From: Coprococcus sp.
GTDB lineage: Bacteria > Bacillota > Clostridia > Lachnospirales > Lachnospiraceae
DNA length: 26,166 bases
Assembly (NCBI GenBank): GCA_016297495.1
Contig: JAEDGN010000034.1
Coordinates: 1-26,166, forward strand
Direction: 5' to 3'
Positions 15,788 to 24,003 of this stretch are shown piece after piece (position 1 is the stretch's first letter; every line of letters starts with the position of its first letter). Below the pieces are notes generated by a model that worked only from the letters and a program-made list of their open reading frames with translations, ran no database searches and was not told where the DNA came from. The position numbers and the translations under genes were made by a program.

Positions 15788-17005
15788 ATGGTAAATATAG
15801 CAGTTTTAGGATATGGTACAGTAGGTTCGGGTGTTGTGGAGGTACTTGCAACCAATCATGACGCAATTGCAAAACGGGCAGGTGAAGAGATCAACGTAAA
15901 ATACGTTCTTGATCTGAGAGATTTTCCCGGGGATCCGATTCAGGAGAAAATTGTTCATGATTATCAGGTGATTCTGGATGATCCGGATGTTAAAATAGTT
16001 GTGGAAGTGATGGGAGGTGTTGAACCTGCTCTTACTTTTGTAAAAAAAGCTCTGCTTGCCGGCAAGAGTGCAGCTACTTCCAATAAGGAGCTGGTTGCCA
16101 AGCATGGTGCCCAGCTGCTGGAGATTGCCCGTGCTAATAATGTGAATTTTCTGTTTGAGGCCAGTGTGGGCGGCGGTATTCCGATTATCCGTCCCCTGAA
16201 TCAGTCTCTGACAGCTGATGAGATTACGGAAATCACAGGCATTCTAAACGGAACAACCAATTATATGCTCACGAAAATGGACAATGATGGTGCCAATTAT
16301 GCGGATGTGCTGAAACAGGCACAGGAGAAGGGGTATGCTGAAAGAAATCCGGAAGCGGATGTGGAAGGCTATGATGCCTGCCGAAAGATAGCTATTTTAA
16401 CTTCTCTGGCATACGGCATGCAGGTTGATTATGAGGATATTCATACAGAAGGTATCACTCAGATTACAGATATTGATTTTAAATATGCGAAACTGATGAA
16501 TAAGAGCATCAAGCTACTTGGAATGAGCAGGAAAGAAGATCAGGGAGTTTTTGCACTTGTAGCACCGATGATGATCGGTGAGGGGCATCCGCTTTACAGT
16601 GTAAGTGATGTGTTCAATGCGATTCTGGTTAAGGGCAATGCACTGGGAGATGTGATGTTTTATGGCAGAGGTGCAGGTAAGCTTCCAACAGCCAGCGCCG
16701 TTGTTTCTGACATAGTGGATGAGGTAAAGCATATGGGAACCCATATTATGACAGAATGGCGGTCTGAAAAGTTAAAACTGGCAGATTATGAACAGTATGT
16801 CAGTCGGTTTTTTGTCCGTGTAAAGGGCGATCCGGAAGAAAGTGCAGCTGAGATACGGGCACTGTTCGGCAGTGTGGAATTTTGTCAGGCCGAGGATGTG
16901 ACCGGTGAGTATGCTTTTATCACCGCACCGATGAAAGTAGAGGATTTTGAGGAACGGCAGGTACAGCTGCAAGGCTTTATCTCCCGTATTTTTGTAAATG
17001 AATAA
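15788..17005 (+). CDS. hom: Homoserine dehydrogenase
   Basis: A 405-residue NAD(P)-dependent enzyme that reduces aspartate semialdehyde to homoserine, the branch point for threonine and methionine. The Rossmann motif GYGTVGSG is at residues 8-15. 'GILNGTTNYMLTKM' and 'ADVEGYDACRKIAILTSLAYG' are the catalytic-domain signatures. A C-terminal ACT-like domain (about 335-405, 'YVSRFFVRVKGDPEESAAEIRALFG') suggests feedback control by threonine. AGGAGG (15777-15782) gives ATG 15788. The gene is followed by the proposed homoserine kinase, so the operon could run aspartate semialdehyde to phosphohomoserine. Confidence 0.96.
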   Translation: MVNIAVLGYGTVGSGVVEVLATNHDAIAKRAGEEINVKYVLDLRDFPGDPIQEKIVHDYQVILDDPDVKIVVEVMGGVEPALTFVKKALLAGKSAATSNKELVAKHGAQLLEIARANNVNFLFEASVGGGIPIIRPLNQSLTADEITEITGILNGTTNYMLTKMDNDGANYADVLKQAQEKGYAERNPEADVEGYDACRKIAILTSLAYGMQVDYEDIHTEGITQITDIDFKYAKLMNKSIKLLGMSRKEDQGVFALVAPMMIGEGHPLYSVSDVFNAILVKGNALGDVMFYGRGAGKLPTASAVVSDIVDEVKHMGTHIMTEWRSEKLKLADYEQYVSRFFVRVKGDPEESAAEIRALFGSVEFCQAEDVTGEYAFITAPMKVEDFEERQVQLQGFISRIFVNE

Positions 17006-17075
17006 AACGGTTAAGCTGAAATGTTACAGTCATAATTATTTAGAATGGCAAAATGAGACGAAAGGAAGACCTGTA

Positions 17076-18278
17076 ATGAAATACGTAATTGTTCTTGGAG
17101 ATGGCATGGCGGACAGACCCATAGCGGAATTGTCGGGAAAGACGCCATTGGAATATGCAGGGACGGAGACGATGGATATGCTGGCTGCCAGATCAGAGAT
17201 CGGTATGGTGCATACGATTCCTGATGGTATGAGTCCTGGCAGCGATACAGCCAATCTTTCCGTACTGGGGTACAATCCGCGACAGTATTATACCGGACGT
17301 TCTCCTCTTGAGGCTTTGAGTATCGGTGTTGATATGAAGGCGACAGATATTGCATTGAGATGTAATCTGGTGACGCTTACAGAAGATGAAGATGTTTATG
17401 AGGAAAGGACAATTATTGATCATAGTTCAGATGAGATATCGACAGAAGATGCGGCTGTTCTTTTGAATGCGGTGCGGGAGGAACTGGAGAATGACACCTA
17501 CAGGTTTTATGCAGGTACGAGTTACCGGCATCTGACGATCTGGGATAAAGGTCAGGTGGTAGATCTGGCAGCACCCCATGATCATCTCGGACAGGTTATC
17601 AAAGAGTATCTGCCGGAGGACATGGTTCTTCGTGAAATGATGAAGAAGAGCTACGATATTCTTGTCAATCACCCGATTAATATAGAGAGAAAGAAAAAAG
17701 GACTTAATCCGGCCAATTCCTGTTGGTTCTGGGGGGCTGGTACCCGTCCGGCCCTGACTTCTTTTAAAGAGAAGACAGGCAAGGATGGCGTTATGGTATC
17801 AGCTGTTGATCTGCTGAAAGGGATTGCTGTTGGCGCCGGTATGCGTAATATTATCGTTGAAGGTGCGAATGGTGGCCTTCATACCAATTATGTGGGTAAG
17901 GCTCAGGCGGCAGTCCATGCATTATGCAATGAAGGTGCAGACTTTGCCTATATTCATGTGGAAGCACCGGATGAAATGGGGCATCAGGGAAGTGTATCGA
18001 AGAAAGTTGAAGCCATAGAATATCTGGACAGCAAGGTTATCAGGACAGTTTATGAGGGACTGAAGGCGGCAGGAGTGGACTTCCGCATGCTTGTATTGCC
18101 GGATCATCCGACACCGATTGAGATTCGTACCCATGCCAGTGAACCTGTGCCGTATCTGTTATATGACAGTACCAATGAGCTGGATAAAACATGGCTGTAT
18201 AATGAACGTGAAGGCGAGGCCAGCGGCAATTATATTGCAGAGGGTCATACGCTCATAGATCATTTGTTTGAAAAATAA
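17076..18278 (+). CDS. ApgM-like phosphatase-superfamily protein, proposed homoserine kinase
   Basis: A 400-residue member of the alkaline-phosphatase superfamily, related to archaeal cofactor-independent phosphoglycerate mutase. Metal-site elements are visible: GDGMAD at residues 8-13, 'GSDTANLSVLGYNP' from 55 and 'LPDHPTPIEIRTHASEPVPYLLY' near the C-terminus. A subfamily found next to homoserine dehydrogenase in genomes lacking ThrB is proposed to phosphorylate homoserine. Its place directly after hom supports that, but it is not proof; it could be a real phosphoglycerate mutase. ATG 17076 is chosen for AAGGA (17062-17066); the open frame extends upstream without a ribosome site. Confidence 0.82.
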   Translation: MKYVIVLGDGMADRPIAELSGKTPLEYAGTETMDMLAARSEIGMVHTIPDGMSPGSDTANLSVLGYNPRQYYTGRSPLEALSIGVDMKATDIALRCNLVTLTEDEDVYEERTIIDHSSDEISTEDAAVLLNAVREELENDTYRFYAGTSYRHLTIWDKGQVVDLAAPHDHLGQVIKEYLPEDMVLREMMKKSYDILVNHPINIERKKKGLNPANSCWFWGAGTRPALTSFKEKTGKDGVMVSAVDLLKGIAVGAGMRNIIVEGANGGLHTNYVGKAQAAVHALCNEGADFAYIHVEAPDEMGHQGSVSKKVEAIEYLDSKVIRTVYEGLKAAGVDFRMLVLPDHPTPIEIRTHASEPVPYLLYDSTNELDKTWLYNEREGEASGNYIAEGHTLIDHLFEK

Positions 18279-18290
18279 CTGACAACTACT

Positions 18291-18356
18291 ATGGGATGGG
18301 GCTGTCGCAAAATTTGTTTAACAATAGTCAATTAACATATTTTGCAGCAGTCCCAT
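18291..18356. terminator. Imperfect inverted repeat after the threonine operon
   Basis: GGGGCTG-TC-GCAAAAT (18298-18313) pairs with ATTTTGC-AG-CAGTCCC (about 18339-18354), giving two 7-bp helices around a 2x2 internal loop, with ATGGG/CCCAT possible at the base. There is no good T tail. It may be a terminator or a remnant of a small palindromic element. Confidence 0.5.
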
Positions 18357-18360
18357 TATA

Positions 18361-18390
18361 TTGTAGTACAGATGGTTCACAGGGTATAAG
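18361..18390 (+). promoter_or_regulatory. Possible tex promoter
   Basis: TTGTAG (18361-18366), 18 bp, TATAAG (18385-18390). The match is modest; it is listed because the upstream inverted repeat separates tex from the previous operon. Confidence 0.35.
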
Positions 18391-18413
18391 CAGTTTTTAA
18401 AGGAGACGGTAGA

Positions 18414-20555
18414 ATGATAGATATTGAAGAAAGATTGAGCCGGGAACTGGGAGTGGAAAAATGGCAGGTTCAGGCGGCGGTGGCATTAATTGATGAGGGC
18501 AATACGATTCCTTTTATAGCGCGTTACCGCAAAGAAAAAACCGGTGCACTGAATGACGAAGTACTGAGAAATCTCTATGAGCGTCTTGTTTATTTGAGAA
18601 ATCTTGAAGAAAAGAAACAGCAGGTGATTGCTTCTATTGAGGAACAGGGGAAGTTGACGGACGAACTGAAGAAACAGATTATGGAGGCTCAGACACAGGT
18701 GGCGGTAGAGGATCTTTACCGACCTTATCGTCCTAAACGGCGGACAAGAGCCATGATTGCAAAGGAGAAGGGGCTGGATGGTCTTGCCGCTTTAATTTTG
18801 CTGCAGAATTTGAAGAAGCCTGTGGAAAAAGAGGCGGAAGCCTATATATCCGAAGAAAAAGGTGTTCAGAATGTGCAGGAGGCTTTGGAGGGAGCGTCGG
18901 ATATCATTGCAGAGGGAATTGCGGATAATGCGGCATATCGTGCATGGATCAGAAAATGTTTTATGACAGAAGGGCAGTTGGTGTCAGAGGCAAAAGATGA
19001 AAAAGTGCATTCAGTATATGAAATGTATTATCATTTCTCGGAGTCGGTGGCAAAAATGGCCGGGCACAGGGTGCTGGCAGTTAACCGCGGTGAAAAGGAA
19101 AAAGTACTGAATGTATCAATTGAAGTGCCGGAGGAAAAAATTGTTGGATGGCTGAAAAGGCAGATGATTCACCAGCACAATCCTTATACAACACCTGTCA
19201 TTGAGGCAGCAGCAGAGGATAGTTATAAGAGACTTATCGCACCGGCTGTTGAAAGAGAGATCAGAAATCATTTAACAGAGATGGCAGAGGAAGGTGCTAT
19301 GAAGGTCTTTGGTAAAAATCTCGAGCAGCTTCTAATGCAGCCTCCGATTGCAGGACAGACAGTTCTGGGATGGGATCCGGCTTTCAGGACAGGATGTAAA
19401 CTGGCGGTTGTGGATCCAACTGGAAAAGTATTGGATACAGTTGTTATTTATCCGACGGAGCCACAGAAAAAGATAGCCCAGTCAAAAGATATATTAAAAA
19501 AACTGATACGAAAATATGGCATTACCCTGATTTCTCTGGGAAACGGGACGGCTTCAAGAGAATCCGAGCAGGTCATTGTCGAATTACTGAAAGAGATACC
19601 GGAACATGTGGCCTATGTGATTGTCAGTGAGGCAGGTGCCAGCGTTTATTCTGCCAGTAAGCTGGCAACGGAAGAATTCCCGAATTTTGATGTGGGCCAA
19701 AGAAGCGCGGCATCCATTGCCAGACGTCTGCAGGATCCTCTGGCAGAGCTGGTGAAGATCGATCCAAAGGCCATTGGTGTGGGACAATATCAGCATGATA
19801 TGAATCAGAAGAAATTATCAGAAGTGCTGGATGGAACAGTTGAAGACTGTGTTAACAGGGTGGGAGTCGATCTGAATACGGCTTCTGCATCCCTGCTGGA
19901 ATATGTTTCTGGTATCAGTAAGGCTATTGCGAAAAATATTGTAACTTACAGAGAGGCCAATGGGCGGTTTGACAATAGAAAACAGCTTCTGAAGGTGCCG
20001 AAACTGGGACCAAAGGCTTATGAACAATGTGCCGGATTTATGAGGATCAATGATGGCAGTCAGCCGCTGGACAGGACTGGCGTTCACCCTGAATCTTATG
20101 ATGCGGTAAAACAACTATTGGATAAAATGCAGATTCCGCTGGAAAAGCTTCGGGAAGGTGCAGTTGTCATTGATGTCAAAAACTATCAAACACTGGCAGA
20201 GGAATTGTCCATCGGTGAACTGACCCTGAGAGATATTGTGAAAGAATTGCAGCGGCCTGGCAGAGATCCGCGAGAGGACATGCCGAGGCCGGTTCTCAGA
20301 ACGGATGTCCTGGAAATGAAGGATCTGAAGGAAGGCATGATTTTGAAAGGGACCGTCAGAAATGTCATTGATTTCGGTGTGTTCGTGGATATCGGTGTCC
20401 ACCAGGATGGACTGGTGCATATTTCACAGCTGACGAATAAAAAATTTGTTCGCCATCCGCTGGAGGTGGTCAGTGTCGGAGATGTGGTGGATGTGAAGGT
20501 TATGTCAGTGGATGTAAGTAAAAAGCGGATTCAGTTGACAATGATTCTGGAATGA
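18414..20555 (+). CDS. tex: Tex family RNA-binding transcription accessory protein
   Basis: A 713-residue nucleic-acid-binding protein. The N-terminal helical Tex domain covers about 1-300 ('AVALIDEGNTIPFIARYRKEKTGALND'). A YqgF/RuvX-like domain covers about 320-430 ('GWDPAFRTGCKLAVVDPTGKVLDT'). A helix-hairpin-helix region covers about 480-560 ('SGISKAAIAKN'-like 'GISKAIAKNIVTYR', 'KLGPKAYEQCAGF'). A C-terminal S1 domain covers about 638-710 ('GMILKGTVRNVIDFGVFVDIGVHQDGLVHIS'). Length and order match the family. AAAGGAGA (18399-18406) supports ATG 18414. Tex affects transcription and toxin expression in some pathogens; the exact activity is not settled. Confidence 0.95.
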   Translation: MIDIEERLSRELGVEKWQVQAAVALIDEGNTIPFIARYRKEKTGALNDEVLRNLYERLVYLRNLEEKKQQVIASIEEQGKLTDELKKQIMEAQTQVAVEDLYRPYRPKRRTRAMIAKEKGLDGLAALILLQNLKKPVEKEAEAYISEEKGVQNVQEALEGASDIIAEGIADNAAYRAWIRKCFMTEGQLVSEAKDEKVHSVYEMYYHFSESVAKMAGHRVLAVNRGEKEKVLNVSIEVPEEKIVGWLKRQMIHQHNPYTTPVIEAAAEDSYKRLIAPAVEREIRNHLTEMAEEGAMKVFGKNLEQLLMQPPIAGQTVLGWDPAFRTGCKLAVVDPTGKVLDTVVIYPTEPQKKIAQSKDILKKLIRKYGITLISLGNGTASRESEQVIVELLKEIPEHVAYVIVSEAGASVYSASKLATEEFPNFDVGQRSAASIARRLQDPLAELVKIDPKAIGVGQYQHDMNQKKLSEVLDGTVEDCVNRVGVDLNTASASLLEYVSGISKAIAKNIVTYREANGRFDNRKQLLKVPKLGPKAYEQCAGFMRINDGSQPLDRTGVHPESYDAVKQLLDKMQIPLEKLREGAVVIDVKNYQTLAEELSIGELTLRDIVKELQRPGRDPREDMPRPVLRTDVLEMKDLKEGMILKGTVRNVIDFGVFVDIGVHQDGLVHISQLTNKKFVRHPLEVVSVGDVVDVKVMSVDVSKKRIQLTMILE

Positions 20556-20562
20556 TGATACT
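20535..20562 (+). promoter_or_regulatory. Possible promoter before the YcxB-like/t6A genes
   Basis: A perfect TTGACA (20535-20540), inside the end of tex, is followed after 16 bp by GATACT (20557-20562). No terminator separates tex from the next gene, so read-through is also possible. Confidence 0.4.
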
Positions 20563-20600
20563 ATTATAGACTAGAAACAGAAGATTTTCAGGAGGCCATC

Positions 20601-21104
20601 GTGGAGAATATTGAGTTTAAAATCAAATTAAGCGTTACAGATTTGTATTATTTTATGATGTATCATTACTATACGAAAATATCCGGTATTTTCGGCATTG
20701 TACTGAGCCTGGCTGCGGCGGTTATTTTATGTGTCAGATTGACGAGTCTGGACAGTACCGGGAAAATACTACTGATTATCATTTCCCTATTGTTTACAGT
20801 TATCAATCCGGTTATGCTGTGGACGAAGGCTGCGGGTCAGATTACATCCAACAAATCTCTTGGGGGAGAACTGACGTATGCATTGGATAGTCAGCATCTT
20901 ACCATTAAATTGGGTGAGGAGCAGGTGGATATTCCATGGGAGCAAGTGACAAAGGTAAAGGACAATGGCCGTGAACTGGTTGTTTATGTGACGGCCGCCA
21001 GAGGTTATATCTGGCCGAAACGGCAGATCCGGGAGCAGTATGATCGTATTATTGACTGCCTGAAAAAGAGTGTAGATGCCGGAAAGATTTGTTTAAAAAA
21101 GTAA
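20601..21104 (+). CDS. YcxB-like small membrane protein
   Basis: A 167-residue protein starting at GTG 20601, chosen for AGGAGG (20590-20595). Two adjacent transmembrane helices lie at about 28-49 and 55-75. They are followed by a C-terminal domain of the YcxB-like type: 'LGGELTYALDSQHLTIKLGEEQVDIPWEQVTKVKDNGRELVVYVTAARGYIWPKRQI', with the usual W-x-x-(V/I) and 'Y.WPKR' elements. The function of the family is not known. It sits between tex and tsaE with short gaps (45 and 28 bp) and may be transcribed with the t6A genes. Confidence 0.75.
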   Translation: MENIEFKIKLSVTDLYYFMMYHYYTKISGIFGIVLSLAAAVILCVRLTSLDSTGKILLIIISLLFTVINPVMLWTKAAGQITSNKSLGGELTYALDSQHLTIKLGEEQVDIPWEQVTKVKDNGRELVVYVTAARGYIWPKRQIREQYDRIIDCLKKSVDAGKICLKK

Positions 21105-21132
21105 TAAAATTGGCGGTGTGAAAGAGTTGAGC

Positions 21133-21567
21133 ATGACAATAGAAACTTTTTGTGCGGAAGAGACGTATCAGATAGGAAAAAAGATGGGTGAAGCAGCAAA
21201 GCCCGGAGATGTGATCTGCCTTGTGGGGGATCTTGGAGTCGGGAAGACAGTCTTTACTCAGGGATTTGCAGCAGGGCTGGGAATTACGGAGCCTGTCAGC
21301 AGCCCGACTTTTACCATTGTACAGGCTTATGATGAAGGCAGGATGCCATTTTACCATTTTGACGTTTACCGCATTGGTGATGTGGAAGAGATGGAAGAAA
21401 TCGGATTTGATGAATATATTTTCGGCGATGGTGTGAGCATGATCGAATGGGCTGATCTGATAGAAGAGATACTGCCGGACCATTATGAAACAGTGCGGAT
21501 TGAAAAGGTGCTTGACAAAGGCTTCGATTACAGGGTGATTACAATTGAGGAGGGAGGATCACTGTGA
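21133..21567 (+). CDS. tsaE: tRNA t6A synthesis ATPase TsaE
   Basis: A 144-residue P-loop protein that works with TsaB and TsaD to put threonylcarbamoyl on A37 of ANN-decoding tRNAs. Walker A GDLGVGKT is at residues 32-39. 'SSPTFTIVQAYDEGRMPFYHFDVYRI' and 'GVSMIEWADLIEEILP' are family signatures. ATG 21133 is preferred with AAAGAG (21121-21126); a GTG at 21118 would add five residues. The stop overlaps the GTG start of tsaB (GTGA), so the two are coupled. Confidence 0.95.
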   Translation: MTIETFCAEETYQIGKKMGEAAKPGDVICLVGDLGVGKTVFTQGFAAGLGITEPVSSPTFTIVQAYDEGRMPFYHFDVYRIGDVEEMEEIGFDEYIFGDGVSMIEWADLIEEILPDHYETVRIEKVLDKGFDYRVITIEEGGSL

Positions 21568-22283
21568 AGATACTTGCATTAGAGAGTTCAGGTCTTGTTG
21601 CGTCCGTTGCTGTTGTAACAGAAGACCGACTTATTGGAGAATATACGACTAATTTTAAAAAGACTCATTCCCAGACCTTATTGCCGATGATGGATGCTTT
21701 GCTGAAAATGACGGGGATTTCCGTGACGGAGATGGACGCCATTGCGGTATCAGGCGGTCCGGGTTCTTTTACCGGGTTGAGAATTGGATCAGCAACAGCT
21801 AAAGGATTGGGATTGGCTTTAAATAAACCGATTATCAGTGTGCCGACAGTGGATGCCATTGCTTATAATCTGTTTGGAACGGATGCGGTGATCTGCCCTC
21901 TGATGGATGCCCGCAGGAATCAGACTTATACGGGATTATATACTTTTGAAGGAAATCAGATGATCTGTATTGCTCATCAGAAAGCGGTTATGATTAATGA
22001 AATTATTTCGGAAATCAACGATCTGGGGCGCAGAGTAATATTTCTTGGTGATGGTGTACCTGTTTTCAGACAGGCACTTGAGGAGGGGATACAGGTGCCT
22101 CACGCATATGCTCCGGTTCACCTGAATCAGCAGAGGGCAGGAGCATTGGGTGCTCTGGCAGTTCAGTATTACAAAGAAGGACGTTGTGAATCACCCGCTG
22201 AGCATCAGCCGGATTATCTTCGCTTATCACAGGCTGAGCGTGAACTGGCGGCTAAAAAGGAAGAGGAGCAGAACAGAGAATGA
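21564..22283 (+). CDS. tsaB: tRNA t6A synthesis protein TsaB
   Basis: A 239-residue ASKHA-fold partner of TsaD. The N-terminal 'ILALESSGLVASVAVV' and 'AIAVSGGPGSFTGLRIG' are typical of TsaB. It starts with GTG 21564 after AGGGAGG (21551-21557), overlapping tsaE by 4 bp, and overlaps rimI by 4 bp (ATGA). TsaB is inactive alone and scaffolds the complex. Confidence 0.95.
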   Translation: MKILALESSGLVASVAVVTEDRLIGEYTTNFKKTHSQTLLPMMDALLKMTGISVTEMDAIAVSGGPGSFTGLRIGSATAKGLGLALNKPIISVPTVDAIAYNLFGTDAVICPLMDARRNQTYTGLYTFEGNQMICIAHQKAVMINEIISEINDLGRRVIFLGDGVPVFRQALEEGIQVPHAYAPVHLNQQRAGALGALAVQYYKEGRCESPAEHQPDYLRLSQAERELAAKKEEEQNRE

Positions 22284-22732
22284 CCATACGCCCGATGGAA
22301 GAAGCGGATATATTACAAGTAGAGGCCATAGAGGAGGAATTATTTGGAGATCCATGGTCGGGGGAGGCTTTCAGAGATTCGTTAAAACAGCCGGGGGCCA
22401 GATTTCTGATAGCACAGGATTCTGACCGGGGAATTGTCGGTTACTGCGGCAGTTATCGTGCACTGGATGAGTCGGAGATTGTGAATGTGGCTGTCCGTGA
22501 TGACTGTAGAAATCAGGGGATTGGAAGCCGGCTGGTTGAGCATCTGATACAGGAGGATGTATTGGATGGTATCCGGCATTTTATATTGGAAGTCCGCCAG
22601 AGTAATTTTGCAGCGCAGCATGTCTATGAAAAACTGGGCTTTGCAAAAATCGGTATCCGGAAGCGCTTTTATGACAGACCTGTTGAGGATGCTGTCATCA
22701 TGCGGAAGGAAATCATTACCGGTGACGTATAA
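22280..22732 (+). CDS. rimI: Ribosomal protein S18 N-acetyltransferase RimI (GNAT)
   Basis: A 150-residue GNAT enzyme expected to acetylate the N-terminus of ribosomal protein S18. The acetyl-CoA-binding motif is 'VAVRDDCRNQGIGSRLVEHLI' (about 74-94, with Q/R-x-x-G-x-G/S). 'LEVRQSNFAAQHVYEKLGFAKIGIRKRFY' is the RimI C-terminal signature. The ATGA overlap with tsaB and the conserved tsaE-tsaB-rimI order support the call. Confidence 0.9.
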   Translation: MTIRPMEEADILQVEAIEEELFGDPWSGEAFRDSLKQPGARFLIAQDSDRGIVGYCGSYRALDESEIVNVAVRDDCRNQGIGSRLVEHLIQEDVLDGIRHFILEVRQSNFAAQHVYEKLGFAKIGIRKRFYDRPVEDAVIMRKEIITGDV

Positions 22733-22750
22733 TGCGTATTTTTGTATAAT
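22722..22750 (+). promoter_or_regulatory. Possible promoter after rimI
   Basis: GTGACG (22722-22727), 17 bp, TATAAT (22745-22750). A second TATAAT overlaps the rimI stop (22728-22733). Either could drive the small Cys-rich gene and rnz-tsaD-ispD. Confidence 0.4.
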
Positions 22751-22759
22751 AGATTTCGT

Positions 22760-22807
22760 CGAAGTGAGTCGCATAGCGGAGCTTTGAAGACAGTTGATGC
22801 GAAGTGA
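22760..22807. repeat. Short direct-repeat / inverted-repeat element
   Basis: CGAAGTGA occurs at 22760-22767 and 22800-22807. Between and overlapping these, TCGCAT (22769-22774) is the exact inverse of ATGCGA (22797-22802). The structure is weak, and lies in the 102-bp gap between rimI and the next gene. Confidence 0.4.
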
Positions 22808-22834
22808 TCCGGGATGGATAAAGTGGAGGATTCT

Positions 22835-23077
22835 ATGAAAAAATACGATGAGGATAATAAAAAAGAGATGATTGTATGTAATTGCTGTGGCCAGGTAATC
22901 GCACCTGTGGGCAGCAGTGATAAGGCTGCTTTTCTTGCAGTCAGCCAGGTGTGGGGATATTTCTCGAAATGGGATGGTTTCCGCCATTCATTTCACATGT
23001 GTGAGAACTGTTATGAAAGAATGATCATGACCTGGGCTTATCCTCCGGATAGTGAGGAAGAGACAGAACTTTTATAG
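22835..23077 (+). CDS. Small Cys-rich protein of unknown function (likely zinc-binding)
   Basis: An 80-residue protein. ATG 22835 is chosen for GGAGG (22824-22828); an upstream ATG at 22814 has no site. Four or more cysteines are arranged as CNCCGQ (about residues 15-20) and CENC (about 56-59), the pattern of a paired zinc knuckle, separated by an aromatic stretch (VWGYFSKWDGFRHSFHM). The tail is acidic. I do not recognise a named family. It lies in the t6A/RNase Z cluster, 13 bp before rnz, so a link to tRNA processing is possible but only by position. Confidence 0.75.
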   Translation: MKKYDEDNKKEMIVCNCCGQVIAPVGSSDKAAFLAVSQVWGYFSKWDGFRHSFHMCENCYERMIMTWAYPPDSEEETELL

Positions 23078-23090
23078 AAAGAGGAATAAA

Positions 23091-23999
23091 ATGCTGGATT
23101 TATGTTTGCTTGGAACGGGTGGAATGATGCCGCTGCCATACAGATGGCTGACCTCATTGATGCTTCGTTTTAACGGGAGCAGTCTGCTGATTGATTGCGG
23201 AGAGGGGACTCAGATTGCCATTCGTGAGAAAGGCTGGAGTTTTCGACCTCTTGATATTATTTGTATTACTCATTTTCATGGTGATCATATAAGCGGTCTG
23301 CCTGGAATTTTGCTTGCCATGGGCAATTCAGACAGAACAGAACCGTTGACGATGATTGGACCAAAGGGCCTTGAAAAGGTAGTTAAGGCATTACGGGTCA
23401 TCGCCCCGGAACTGCCTTTTGAGATTCATTTTATAGAACTGACTGAACCTCAGCAGCAGATCAGGATTAACGGATATGTAATAGATGCCTTTAAAGTCAA
23501 CCACAGAGTAACCTGTTATGGCTACAGTGTTTCCATTGAACGAGCCGGATTGTTTGATGTGGAGCGTGCCAGGGCAAATGAGGTGGCGATGAAATATTGG
23601 AGCCGTCTGCAGAAGGGCGAGACTATTACAGACGGAGAAAGGGTCTATACACCGGATATGGTGTTGGGACCTGCCCGCAAAGGAATTAAAGTAACTTATA
23701 CAACAGATACCCGGCCAACGGAAAGTATTGTCCGCAATGCGCAGGGTTCTGATTTGTTTATCTGTGAGGGTATGTACGGTGAAAAGGGAGATGTCAATAA
23801 TGCGGTCAAGTACAGACATATGACATTTGAAGAAGCCGGCAGACTGGCGAAGCAGGCTAATGTTAAGGAATTGTGGCTGACTCATTATAGTCCTGCACTG
23901 AATAAACCGGAGATGTATATAGACGATGTCAGACGTATTTTTCCAAATGCCTGGCCAGGAAAGGATAAAAAGTCTCTGGAACTGAATTTTGAGGAGTAA
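23091..23999 (+). CDS. rnz: Ribonuclease Z (tRNA 3' endonuclease)
   Basis: A 302-residue metallo-beta-lactamase-fold nuclease that cuts the 3' trailer of tRNA precursors after the discriminator base. The zinc motif T-H61-F-H63-G-D65-H66 is followed by 'ISGLPG'. 'VNHRVTCYGYSV' and 'TDTRPTESIVRNAQGSDLFICEGMYG' supply further ligands, and 'HMTFEEAGRLAKQANVKELWLTHYSP' is the conserved C-terminal region. ATG 23091 is chosen for AAAGAGG (23078-23083). RNase Z is especially needed for CCA-less tRNA genes, and all three tRNA genes in this window are of that type. Confidence 0.94.
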   Translation: MLDLCLLGTGGMMPLPYRWLTSLMLRFNGSSLLIDCGEGTQIAIREKGWSFRPLDIICITHFHGDHISGLPGILLAMGNSDRTEPLTMIGPKGLEKVVKALRVIAPELPFEIHFIELTEPQQQIRINGYVIDAFKVNHRVTCYGYSVSIERAGLFDVERARANEVAMKYWSRLQKGETITDGERVYTPDMVLGPARKGIKVTYTTDTRPTESIVRNAQGSDLFICEGMYGEKGDVNNAVKYRHMTFEEAGRLAKQANVKELWLTHYSPALNKPEMYIDDVRRIFPNAWPGKDKKSLELNFEE

Positions 24000-24003
24000 T
24001 AAA

